Below, piece by piece: positions 19,306 through 28,029 of a DNA stretch of 64,000 nt; the first letter of the stretch is position 1, and every line of letters starts with the position of its first letter. This DNA comes from Chitinophagales bacterium (GTDB taxonomy: Bacteria; Bacteroidota; Bacteroidia; Chitinophagales; Chitinophagaceae): contig JAFLBM010000001.1 in NCBI GenBank assembly GCA_017303455.1, forward strand, positions 23,449-87,448, given 5' to 3'. Both the position numbers and the translations under genes were made by a program. Below the pieces are notes generated by a model. It saw only the letters and a program-made list of their open reading frames with translations. It had not been told where the DNA came from and did no database searches.

Positions 19306-19414
19306 TGCCCGGGGTTTGTCTAATCTTTTGTTCCATAGCGCTGATCTTCCTTAAACTCGCTGCCAGTGCAGGTTTAGCCGGGTATGATTTTCCTCAGTAG
19401 CCCTGAAATAATTT

Positions 19415-19462
19415 TTGAAAGAATCAAAAAAGTGTTAACATTGTGTTCTAAATACACAATGT
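19415..19462 (+). promoter_or_regulatory. susC promoter with overlapping inverted repeat
   Basis: TTG at 19415-19417 and TAACATTG at 19436-19443 are 18 bases apart and match the Bacteroidota -33 TTG / -7 TAnnTTTG pattern with one mismatch. A perfect 9-bp inverted repeat (ACATTGTGT, 7-base spacer, ACACAATGT, 19438-19462) covers the -7 box and the expected start of transcription. It differs from the LacI-type operator, so a second regulator probably binds here. Confidence 0.55.
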
Positions 19463-19504
19463 GTAATTAGAAGAATCGAATTGCTAAACTCTTAATGATT
19501 GCTT

Positions 19505-22480
19505 ATGTCATGCAGAAACTTGCTCAAAGCAGTTGTGCTATGCACAGTGCTTTTGCTCTCTCTAATTTCTTATTCCCAGGACAAAGTTATCACAGGTAAA
19601 GTCACTGATACCAAAGATGGTGCTGGAGTGGCTGGTGTAACTGTATCCGTTAAGGGAACTACAAAAGGTTCGTCAACAACAGCAGATGGTTCCTTCAGTG
19701 TCAGTGTTCCGGCTTCAGCAACTACGCTGGTATTTTCTTCCGTAGGCTATACCACACAGGAGGTATCTATTGAAGGAAAAACAACGGTGAATGTTTCCCT
19801 TGCGGTTAATAATGCTGCACTGGGAGAGATTGTGGTGGTTGCTTATGGCACCCGCCGCAAGACAGACCTGACCGGTTCTGTTACTTCTGTTTCTTCCAAA
19901 GACTTCCAGAAAGGAAATATCAACTCCCCTGAGCAATTGCTGCAGGGTAAAGTAGCTGGTTTGCAGATTACCACGGGGGGTGGTTCTGCAGGTGGTGGCA
20001 GCCGTATCCGTATCCGGGGTGGTGCTTCACTGAATTCGAGTAACGACCCGCTGATCGTGATTGACGGCGTACCCGTGGAAGGAAACGGTATTGCAGGTTC
20101 TGCCAACCTGTTAAACACCATCAACCCCAATGACATTGAATCCATGACAGTGCTGAAAGATGCTTCTGCGACTGCTTTATACGGTTCAAGGGCTTCGAAC
20201 GGGGTGCTGATCATTACTACTAAAAAAGGTGTAAAGGGCAAACTGAAATTTAACTACAACAACCAGTTCTCCGTCGGTGTGGTGGGTAAAAAAGTAGATG
20301 TATTTTCCGGGGATGAGATCAGGAGTATTATCAATGCCGATGCAGCAGCATCGGGAAATAATACCTACAAAAATCTTCTGGGTACTGCTAATACCAACTG
20401 GCAGGATGAGATCTACCAGTCTGCGATCGGTATAGAGAATACAATCAGTGCCAGTGGCAGTGTTGCGAATATGCCGTTCCGCTTATCACTTGGTTACCTG
20501 AACCAGGACGGTACACTGAAGACCAATAATTTTACCAGGTTATCAACCGCATTGAATCTTTCTCCCAAGTTCTTTAAGGAGCATTTATCTGTTAATTTAT
20601 CCGCCAAAGCCAGCCAAACGCAAAACAATTTTGCTGATGAAGGTGCAATTGGGTCTGCCATAGCATTTGATCCCACCAAACCCGTTTATTCCGGTAATAA
20701 AAACTGGGGTGGCTACTATGAGTGGCTGCAGGCTGATGGTAACCCGATCGATCTTTCCACCCGCAACCCGGTGGCTTTGCTGAACCTGCGGGATAATACA
20801 TCCAAAGTGAACAGGATAATCAGCAATGTGCAACTTGATTATAAATTACATTTCTTCCCTGACCTGCATGTTTTAGTAAACCTGGGTATTGATTATGCCA
20901 GCGGCAGCGGGGATGATAATATTGATTCAACTTCTGCAACAAATTATAAAAACAGGGGGCGGTTTGTTCATTATGAGCAAAAGAAAACCAATACACTGGC
21001 CGATGTTCAGTTATTCTATACAAAAGAATTAAAAAGTATCCGCAGTAAAATCGATGTATTGGTGGGACATAGCTACCAGGCTTTCCGTACCAATACCAAT
21101 AATTTTGCTGCCTACGGCCAGGATGGTGTGCTTATTCCCAACAGCACACCTCAATTCCCTGACGATGAAACAGAGTTTCGCCTGGAATCATATCTGGGAC
21201 GTGTAAACTTTACGTTTAACGATAAGTACCTGCTCACAGCCTCTATCCGGAGTGATGCGAGTTCTAAATTGAATCCGGCTGACAGAACAGGTTATTTCCC
21301 TGCTGTGGCTGCCGCCTGGAAAGTAAGAGATGAGTTTTTCAAAAATGTTTCTTTCCTGTCTGAACTGAAACTGCGCCTGGGCTGGGGTATTACCGGTCAA
21401 CAGGATGGTATTGATCCATATTCTTATTTACCAAGGTACAGGCTGAGCGAAGCGGGTGCTTTATACCAGTTTGGCAATACTTTCGTAAATTATTTGCGCC
21501 CCGAGGGTTACGATCCTTTTATAAGATGGGAAACCACTACCACATCCAATATTGGTTTGGATTTTGGTTTTTTGAATAACAGGATATCCGGTGCGGTTGA
21601 TTATTATTTCAGAAAAACAAAAGACCTGTTGGCTAATGTAACCGTTGCTCCCGGTGCCAATTTCGTTAATGAGATTGTTACCAATGTGGGTAACGTAGAA
21701 AGTAAAGGGGTTGAGATTACCCTGAACACAACCCCCATTAAAACAAAAGACCTGACCTGGGATTTTGGTATTAACTATACCTATAATAATGCAGAGATTA
21801 CGAACCTGCTGAAAAACCCTGATCCTAATTTCAAAGGGCAGGAGGTAAGTGGAATTTCCGGTGGTACCGGTAACAGGATCGGTATCCATGCAGTGGGATA
21901 CAGTCCGTATACTTTTAATGTTTACAAACAAATTTATGATAAGGACGGTGCCCCGATTGAGGGATTATATGAAGACATCAACCGGGACGGTATTATTAAT
22001 GCAGATGACAGGTACCTCTATAAAAAACCTGCTGCAGATGTATTGCTGGGCATGAACACACAGGTTACCTACAAGCAATTCAGTTTTGGGTTGGCGGCTC
22101 ATGGAGCATTTGGCAATTACCTGTACAATAACTTTTTTTCGAATAACGGGGTGATCAGGGCCATCAAAAACCCGATCAATTTTATCGGTAATGCGTCAAC
22201 CAATTATAACCAAACATTGTTCTCCAATAACCAGTATATCTCTGATTATTATATTTCCAATGCTTCTTTCTTCCGCCTGGATAATATCAACCTGGGGTAT
22301 AATATCGGCAGGATATTAAACAATAAGGCTGCCATGCGGGTGAATGCAAGTGTGCAGAATGTATTTGTGATCACGAACTATAAGGGGCTGGATCCGGAGA
22401 ATGCAGGTGATAGCGGTGTTGACAACAATATTTATCCAAGACCAAGGATATTCTCCCTTGGATTCAATTTTGATTTCTAA
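19505..22480 (+). CDS. susC: SusC/RagA-family TonB-dependent outer-membrane transporter
   Basis: About 991 residues. A signal peptide (ending ISYSQ) is followed by a carboxypeptidase-regulatory-like domain at about residues 28-105 (ITGKVTDTKDGAGVAGVTVSVKGT) and a TonB-box-like and plug region (EIVVVAYGTRRKTDLTGSV ... VLKDASATALYGSRASNGVLIITTKKG). The remainder is a 22-strand barrel ending in FNFDF. It imports oligosaccharides across the outer membrane with its SusD lid. I took the ATG at 19505; a TTG two codons earlier is possible. The neighbouring GH53 and GH2-GH53 enzymes indicate beta-1,4-galactan oligosaccharides. Confidence 0.95.
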   Translation: MSCRNLLKAVVLCTVLLLSLISYSQDKVITGKVTDTKDGAGVAGVTVSVKGTTKGSSTTADGSFSVSVPASATTLVFSSVGYTTQEVSIEGKTTVNVSLAVNNAALGEIVVVAYGTRRKTDLTGSVTSVSSKDFQKGNINSPEQLLQGKVAGLQITTGGGSAGGGSRIRIRGGASLNSSNDPLIVIDGVPVEGNGIAGSANLLNTINPNDIESMTVLKDASATALYGSRASNGVLIITTKKGVKGKLKFNYNNQFSVGVVGKKVDVFSGDEIRSIINADAAASGNNTYKNLLGTANTNWQDEIYQSAIGIENTISASGSVANMPFRLSLGYLNQDGTLKTNNFTRLSTALNLSPKFFKEHLSVNLSAKASQTQNNFADEGAIGSAIAFDPTKPVYSGNKNWGGYYEWLQADGNPIDLSTRNPVALLNLRDNTSKVNRIISNVQLDYKLHFFPDLHVLVNLGIDYASGSGDDNIDSTSATNYKNRGRFVHYEQKKTNTLADVQLFYTKELKSIRSKIDVLVGHSYQAFRTNTNNFAAYGQDGVLIPNSTPQFPDDETEFRLESYLGRVNFTFNDKYLLTASIRSDASSKLNPADRTGYFPAVAAAWKVRDEFFKNVSFLSELKLRLGWGITGQQDGIDPYSYLPRYRLSEAGALYQFGNTFVNYLRPEGYDPFIRWETTTTSNIGLDFGFLNNRISGAVDYYFRKTKDLLANVTVAPGANFVNEIVTNVGNVESKGVEITLNTTPIKTKDLTWDFGINYTYNNAEITNLLKNPDPNFKGQEVSGISGGTGNRIGIHAVGYSPYTFNVYKQIYDKDGAPIEGLYEDINRDGIINADDRYLYKKPAADVLLGMNTQVTYKQFSFGLAAHGAFGNYLYNNFFSNNGVIRAIKNPINFIGNASTNYNQTLFSNNQYISDYYISNASFFRLDNINLGYNIGRILNNKAAMRVNASVQNVFVITNYKGLDPENAGDSGVDNNIYPRPRIFSLGFNFDF

Positions 22481-22498
22481 CCAATAAATTATTGAGCA

Positions 22499-24130
22499 AT
22501 GAAATATATATCAATAAGAAATCTCATTATCGCAGGTGCAGCGGTTCTTACCGTGTCCTCCTGTTCCAAGAAGTTAGACCTGTTCCCTAAGAATGCATTA
22601 ACTTCTGAAACCGCCTATTCTACTGTCGAGGGTTATCGTTCTGTATTGGCTAAAGTATATGGCGGTTTAGCGAGTACTGGAAATGTTGGTCCTGCCGGTA
22701 ACTCTGATATACAAGGCCTGGATGAAGGTTCACAATCTCCTTTTATCCGCGGTTTTTTCAACTGCCAGGAATTGCCTACTGACGAAGCCGTGGTGGCCTG
22801 GAACGACCAGACCATCAAAGATTTTCACGGCCTGAAATGGTCCAGTGCAGATCCTTTTCTGAGGGGAATGTATGCACGGCCCATCTACAATATTATGGTG
22901 GCGAATGAATACCTGCGTGAGTCTACTGATGAAAAAGTGGCTTCCCGTAATATTACCGGCGCTGATGCGACAGCTATCAAAAGCACCCGTGCTGAAGTGC
23001 GGTTCCTGCGGGCCTTCAATTATTGGGTGATGATGGACATCTTTGGCAAGTCTACTTTTATCGATGAAACTAACCTGGTAGGCACAACATTACCAGGTGA
23101 AAAAAGCAGGGCAGACCTGTTTGCCTATATTGAAACAGAATTAAAAGCAATTGAGAACGACCTGGCTCCTGTTAAGACGATTGAATATGGCAGAGTGGAC
23201 CAGGGGGCAGCCTGGGCTTTATTGGCAAGAATGTATTTGAACGCTCCGGTTTATCTTGGTTTTCCCATTAACGATGCGAGGGCTATCCCTTATTATACCG
23301 GTGCCATTACTTATGCCAAGAAAGTTATCGCCGGTGGTTATGCCCTGCACACCGATTACCGCCAGTTATTCATGGCGGATAATGATAAACGTAAAGATGA
23401 GTTTATGTTTGCCATCAACTGTGATGGTTTGCGTACCCAGTCTTATGGTAATACAACATTCTTTGTACACTGTGCATCCGGTGATGATCATAATGACTTT
23501 GGAGTAGGAGGCGGCTGGTATGGTTACAGGGCTACCAAAGGCCTGGCAGATCTCTTTACCGACCTAACAGGAACTACTGATAAGAGAGCTATGTTCACTA
23601 CATCTAAGTACGGAACATCTCCTTCGCAAATTGCTATACCTGATATCAGCCAGTTTGATAATGGATTGCATGTGGCTAAATTCAGAAATATCCGTTCAGA
23701 TGGAGGCCCTGTATCCGATACCCGGAGAGATTTTTCAGATGTTGACTTCCCTGTTTTCCGTTTATCTGAAATGTACCTGATCTATGCAGAAGCGGTATTA
23801 CGGAATGGTACAGGTGGTGATGCCACAACAGCGCTGAATTATATGAACCTGATCAGGAGAAGAGCATATGGCAATACCAATGGTGATATTAATGCCGGCC
23901 AGCTCACACTCCAATTCATCCTGGATGAACGGGGAAGGGAATTATACTGGGAAGGACATCGCAGAACCGACCTGATCCGTTATGGATTACTGACCACAGG
24001 TACTTACCTGTGGCCCTGGAAAGGCGGTGTGGCCTCCGGTACCGCTGTTGACAGCAAGTATAATATTTTTCCTATTCCTGCAGCCAACAGGTCAGCTAAT
24101 CCTAACCTGACACAAAATGCCGGTTATTAA
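22499..24130 (+). CDS. susD: SusD/RagB-family nutrient-binding lipoprotein
   Basis: 543 residues. The lipoprotein signal ends at SSC (Cys22), with the usual family opening KKLDLFPKNALTSETAYST. TPR-like helices and the C-terminal signature LNYMNLIRRRAYG ... ILDERGRELYWEGHRRTDLIRYG are typical of RagB/SusD. It forms the surface lid on SusC and binds the glycan. It follows susC by 18 bases. The protein is full length and nothing is unusual. Confidence 0.95.
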   Translation: MKYISIRNLIIAGAAVLTVSSCSKKLDLFPKNALTSETAYSTVEGYRSVLAKVYGGLASTGNVGPAGNSDIQGLDEGSQSPFIRGFFNCQELPTDEAVVAWNDQTIKDFHGLKWSSADPFLRGMYARPIYNIMVANEYLRESTDEKVASRNITGADATAIKSTRAEVRFLRAFNYWVMMDIFGKSTFIDETNLVGTTLPGEKSRADLFAYIETELKAIENDLAPVKTIEYGRVDQGAAWALLARMYLNAPVYLGFPINDARAIPYYTGAITYAKKVIAGGYALHTDYRQLFMADNDKRKDEFMFAINCDGLRTQSYGNTTFFVHCASGDDHNDFGVGGGWYGYRATKGLADLFTDLTGTTDKRAMFTTSKYGTSPSQIAIPDISQFDNGLHVAKFRNIRSDGGPVSDTRRDFSDVDFPVFRLSEMYLIYAEAVLRNGTGGDATTALNYMNLIRRRAYGNTNGDINAGQLTLQFILDERGRELYWEGHRRTDLIRYGLLTTGTYLWPWKGGVASGTAVDSKYNIFPIPAANRSANPNLTQNAGY

Positions 24131-24154
24131 TCACTAACCACTAAATCATCAGAT

Positions 24155-25000
24155 ATGAAAAATATAGTAAAACTGATTTTCGGCTCACTCTTCCTGGCAG
24201 GTGTTATCAGTTCCTGCGAGAAAGATGAGAACAAAATTTATTTTGAAGGAGGAACGGCACCTGTGCTGACTGCTTCTTCCACTGCTCCATTGATTCTCAT
24301 TGGATCCAATGCAGTCAACCAGGTCATTCGTTTTGAATGGACCAATCCTGATTACCGCTTTACCACAGGCCTCAGCTCACAGGATGTTTCTTATATTCTG
24401 CAGGTGGATACCATGGGTGCTAATTTTACCAGCCCAAGCCTGCAGGAAGTATCGATTGCACGTGAACTGGGTGTTACTTTCACTGTTAAAGAACTGAATA
24501 CTATCCTTACCAAACTGAATATGCTGGAAAATATCCCGCATAGCATTGAATTCAGGATCAAATCTACCTTAGTCAATAACAGCGTTCCGCTATATTCGAA
24601 CGTATTGAAAGTGGTGATCACTCCTTACCTGGATGTGGCCATCCCGATACCCACTACCAACCAGTTATTCATCACCGGGGATGCCTGTCCCAGCGACTGG
24701 ACCAATAACCCGCCACTGGCGCAGAAATGCACACAGGTAAGTAATACGGAATATAAAATCACGATGAATTTTGTGGCCGGAAAATTTTATAAGTTCCTTA
24801 CAACATTAAATCAATGGCAACCCCAGTACGGTCTTAAAACAGGTTCGGGAGGCACTTCTTCCAGCGGCGATTTGGGATTGAATAACCAGACACCCCAGTA
24901 TCCTTCTGATCCTGATGCGATACCGACACCTGCTGTTGCCGGCAGCTATGAAATAACAGTCAATTTTAAAACCGGCAGATACACGGTTGTAAAACTTTAA
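24155..25000 (+). CDS. SusE-type outer-membrane glycan-binding lipoprotein
   Basis: 281 residues with the lipobox SSC at residues 19-21. The N-terminal Ig-like SusE domain is recognisable (FEWTNPDYRF ... YILQVDTMGANF ... VKELNTIL ... IEFRIKSTL). The C-terminal 100 residues form a carbohydrate-binding beta-sandwich like the starch-binding modules of SusE/SusF (QLFITGDACPSDW ... YEITVNFKTGRYTVVKL). It binds glycan at the cell surface and assists the SusCD pair. It follows susD by 24 bases. Confidence 0.85.
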   Translation: MKNIVKLIFGSLFLAGVISSCEKDENKIYFEGGTAPVLTASSTAPLILIGSNAVNQVIRFEWTNPDYRFTTGLSSQDVSYILQVDTMGANFTSPSLQEVSIARELGVTFTVKELNTILTKLNMLENIPHSIEFRIKSTLVNNSVPLYSNVLKVVITPYLDVAIPIPTTNQLFITGDACPSDWTNNPPLAQKCTQVSNTEYKITMNFVAGKFYKFLTTLNQWQPQYGLKTGSGGTSSSGDLGLNNQTPQYPSDPDAIPTPAVAGSYEITVNFKTGRYTVVKL

Positions 25001-25023
25001 TCTAAATTTCTAATTACAGCGTT

Positions 25024-26787
25024 ATGAAAAAAATTCTTGCCATATTCTCAACCGCTGCAGTTGCAGCCCTGCTTTTTGCAGCCTGCACAAAAGTGGAAGA
25101 CCTGCCGTATTACGGGAAGGGAAACGTTATTGCGTTGTCCTCATCAAAGACAATCATAACTCCTGCGGCATCTGATTCATTAAATAATATGATTGCGTTT
25201 TCCTGGACCAACCCCAATTACGCATCTGATTCTGCCACCTATAAATATGTACTGGAAATTGATTCTGTGGGCCGGAACTTTGTTAATAAGACCACCAGAA
25301 CGGTGATTGGTACAAGAACCACCAGTTTCACCGGTAAGGACCTGAATGCAATGGTACTTGGATATGGTTTTACCCTGGGACGGCCATTTACCCTGGAAGC
25401 AAGGGTCATTTCCTCTTATGGTAATAATAATGAACAATACACTTCCAATGTGATCACTTTTGAAGTGACTCCTTATAACGATCCTTCTGTTTTAACAACA
25501 GCAAATACTGCTGTATCCGGAACACTGGCAACAGCAGGACAACTTTCCAATACTTTTTCCTGGACCACTTCTTTTAATGGTTATACAGGTAACGTAACGT
25601 ATACATTACAATATGACTCAGCCGGTAAAAATTTTGTAGTCCCGCAGGAAATACCGGTTGGTGTAAATCTTTACAGCAAAGCCCTGACCCAGGGAGAAAT
25701 GAATGAAACGGCTTTGAACTCCGGCATCCCCGGTGGTAATTCCGGCAAAGTGGAATACCGCCTGAAAGCAATGACTGCACAGGGAGCTGTTTCTTATTCC
25801 AATGTGGTGAACGTTACGATCCAGAGTTATTTACCAATCCTTCGTTTCTATATGCCGGGTGGCTACCAGGCCGGAACCGGCAACGGTAATAACTGGGATC
25901 CGGGAACAGCTCCCGAACTGATCCGGGATACAAGAGCAGCCGCTTTCAATAAATTATATTATATCTATATCTACCTGCCCGGTGGTTCTGAGTTCAAAGT
26001 AACACAGGGCCGTGCCTGGGATGTAAACTATGGTGGTTCCGGCGGTAACCTGGCACAGAATGGTGCTAATTTCTCTGTAGCCACTTCCGGCTTCTACCGC
26101 ATCTCCATTGACAGGGCCAATATGAAGTATGATATACGGGAAGGAAGAATGGGCTTTGTAGGTGGTGCCACCGGTGCAGGCTGGACACCTCCGAATGTAT
26201 TCCCTAACTATGCACTTGGCAATTCAGCCACCAACCTGTTTGTAGGTCTTACCGATTTTACAACCGGAGGCTGGAAATTAATTGATCATAACGACTGGAA
26301 CAATGGTGATATCACGGCCGTAAATGCAAGAAGCTATGGAGCTACAGGTGGTAGCGGTAGTACACTGGATATAAACGGTGCCAATATGCCTGATATCACA
26401 ACTGCCGGCCGGTACAGGGTGATCTGGGATGGTCGTAATGTTGATAATATCAAATACGAAATGAGTCCCGGTACTGAAATGAGAGTGGTGGGTGATGGTA
26501 TACAGGGCGTGCCTGCCTGGAACCCCGGCGCTTCACCTCAAATGACCTACAGCGGTAATGGGGTATGGACGATCACCGTTACACTGATCGCCGGTAAGGA
26601 TATTAAATTCCTTGCAGGTAATGACTGGGGTGCATTTGACTATGAAGATAACAGTGGTGGCAGCACAGCTACCGGCACGGCCCGCAAGATCAAATGGGAA
26701 GGCGGCGATAATTTCAAAACACCTGTGGTAACAGGTTCTTATACGATCACGTTAGATGAAAAAGCACAAACCGTTACAATAAACTAG
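25024..26787 (+). CDS. SusE/SusF-type glycan-binding lipoprotein, multi-domain
   Basis: 587 residues with the lipobox AAC (Cys21). It has two N-terminal Ig-like SusE domains (FSWTNPNYAS ... and FSWTTSFNGYTGNVTYTLQYD) and then three beta-sandwich binding modules, each with a W-containing turn (RFYMPGGYQ, NLFVGLTDFTTGGW, MRVVGDGIQGVPAWN) and a final YTITLDEKAQTVTI. It is thus a longer paralogue of the preceding gene with extra binding sites, as SusF is to SusE. It is the last gene before the terminator at 26810. Confidence 0.85.
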   Translation: MKKILAIFSTAAVAALLFAACTKVEDLPYYGKGNVIALSSSKTIITPAASDSLNNMIAFSWTNPNYASDSATYKYVLEIDSVGRNFVNKTTRTVIGTRTTSFTGKDLNAMVLGYGFTLGRPFTLEARVISSYGNNNEQYTSNVITFEVTPYNDPSVLTTANTAVSGTLATAGQLSNTFSWTTSFNGYTGNVTYTLQYDSAGKNFVVPQEIPVGVNLYSKALTQGEMNETALNSGIPGGNSGKVEYRLKAMTAQGAVSYSNVVNVTIQSYLPILRFYMPGGYQAGTGNGNNWDPGTAPELIRDTRAAAFNKLYYIYIYLPGGSEFKVTQGRAWDVNYGGSGGNLAQNGANFSVATSGFYRISIDRANMKYDIREGRMGFVGGATGAGWTPPNVFPNYALGNSATNLFVGLTDFTTGGWKLIDHNDWNNGDITAVNARSYGATGGSGSTLDINGANMPDITTAGRYRVIWDGRNVDNIKYEMSPGTEMRVVGDGIQGVPAWNPGASPQMTYSGNGVWTITVTLIAGKDIKFLAGNDWGAFDYEDNSGGSTATGTARKIKWEGGDNFKTPVVTGSYTITLDEKAQTVTIN

Positions 26788-26809
26788 TAATGATCATCAT
26801 TTAAAATAG

Positions 26810-26839
26810 AAAGCTGCCTTTTAGAAGGCAGCTTTTTTT
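26810..26839 (+). terminator. intrinsic terminator inside the galactan locus
   Basis: An 11-bp perfect stem (26810-26820 with 26825-26835), loop TTAG, then a T-run. It ends about 20 bp before the GH53 start. TATTTTCG at 26839-26846, one base off a -7 box, could restart transcription there, or read-through could supply the enzymes at a lower level. Confidence 0.9.
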
Positions 26840-26860
26840 ATTTTCGGTAAAACAGAAAAG

Positions 26861-27901
26861 ATGATAAGATACTCAGCCAGGCAAAGAGTGGTTACAGGAA
26901 TTGTTTTTTTTTCTTTGTTATTGCTTAACTGCAATAAAACCGGTAGCGGTAATGGAGGAACAACTCCTGTAGCCTCGTTTTTTGCCAAAGGAGCTGATGT
27001 AGGCTGGCTGACACAGATGGAGTCGGCAGGAATTAAATTCTATTCCGGCAGCGGTACTGAAACAGAATGTATGCAGTTGCTGAAGAATCTCGGGATGAAT
27101 TCGATCCGGCTGCGGGTGTGGGTGAACCCAACCGGTGGCTGGAACGGAACCAACGATGTGGTGGCCAAAGCCGTAAGGGCAAAGAATCTTGGATTAAGAG
27201 TGATGATCGATTTTCATTACAGTGATAGCTGGGCCGACCCCGGCCAGCAAACCAAACCTGCTGCCTGGACTGCATTAGATCTTGCGGGTTTGCAAACGGC
27301 TGTATATGATCATACATTCTCTGTATTGCAGGCATTGAAGACAGCCGGCGTTACACCGGAATGGGTGCAGGTGGGGAATGAGACCAATGATGGTATGTTA
27401 TGGCCAACCGGTAAAGCATCTGCGAGTATGAGCAATTTTGCTGCATTGGTGAAACAGGGATACAATGCAGTGAAAGCCATTGATACGAAGATCAAAGTCA
27501 TTGTTCATTTATCCAACGGGTATGATAATAATCTCTATCGCTGGATCTTTGACAGGTTAAAGAATAATGGTGTGCAATGGGATGTGATCGGCATGTCTTT
27601 ATATCCTGAACCATCAGACTGGCAAATTCGTAATGAGCAATGCCTGGTGAATATGAACGATATGCTGGCCCGGTATGGTAAAGAGATCATGATCACCGAA
27701 GTGGGGATGAGCTGGGACCAGGCCGCTGCCTGTAAATCCTTTATCAGCGATATCATTACCAAAACAAAATCACTGGCTAACAATAAAGGCCTCGGTGTCT
27801 TTTACTGGGAGCCGCAATGTTATAATAACTGGCAGGGCTATTCCAAAGGCGCTTTTGATAATAGCGGCAAACCCACTGTTGCTTTGGATGCATTTAATTA
27901 A
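26861..27901 (+). CDS. endo-beta-1,4-galactanase lipoprotein, GH53
   Basis: 346 residues with a lipoprotein signal ending LLNC (Cys24), so it is probably displayed on the outer membrane. GH53 features are clear: GADVGWL, NSIRLRVWVNP, DFHYSDSWADPGQQTKPAAW, the acid/base Glu near residue 174 (VQVGNETNDGMLWP) and the nucleophile Glu near 280 (IMITEVGM), then VFYWEPQ. It cleaves beta-1,4-galactan, the side chain of type I arabinogalactan and pectin, into oligosaccharides for SusCD import. It stands after a terminator and before a GH2-GH53 fusion that contains a second copy of the domain. Confidence 0.93.
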   Translation: MIRYSARQRVVTGIVFFSLLLLNCNKTGSGNGGTTPVASFFAKGADVGWLTQMESAGIKFYSGSGTETECMQLLKNLGMNSIRLRVWVNPTGGWNGTNDVVAKAVRAKNLGLRVMIDFHYSDSWADPGQQTKPAAWTALDLAGLQTAVYDHTFSVLQALKTAGVTPEWVQVGNETNDGMLWPTGKASASMSNFAALVKQGYNAVKAIDTKIKVIVHLSNGYDNNLYRWIFDRLKNNGVQWDVIGMSLYPEPSDWQIRNEQCLVNMNDMLARYGKEIMITEVGMSWDQAAACKSFISDIITKTKSLANNKGLGVFYWEPQCYNNWQGYSKGAFDNSGKPTVALDAFN

Positions 27902-27936
27902 AGCCTCCCCAAACCCCTCCAAAGGAGGGGCTTTTG
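27902..27936 (+). repeat. GC-rich palindromic repeat, probable terminator
   Basis: CCCCTCC and GGAGGGG pair around AAA and are followed by CTTTT. The sequence belongs to the same GC-rich repeat family that occurs inside the helicase and metH genes (54401, 58324). Here it follows the GH53 stop and can act as a terminator. Confidence 0.65.
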
Positions 27937-28029
27937 ATATCCTAACTTTGAAAGACACAAGAGTTAAAACCGAAGACGGAGAAACTAACTTCGTGTCTTC
28001 CGGCATTATTTTTTAAATAATAGTTTACC

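Larger units (their letters stand above)
19129..19504. other. divergent intergenic control region between GH65 and susC
   Basis: These 376 bp hold no convincing gene. They carry a LacI-type operator (19192-19201), a 9-bp hairpin (19277-19305) and a promoter-like core with an overlapping inverted repeat (19415-19462). An open frame of 91 codons reading leftward through the first half crosses the GH65 start and looks non-coding. Confidence 0.8.

Noticed and set aside
19061..19336. 91-codon open frame reading leftward between GH65 and susC
   Set aside because: It overlaps the GH65 start and the operator, shows no domain or signal, and the region is better explained as regulatory DNA.
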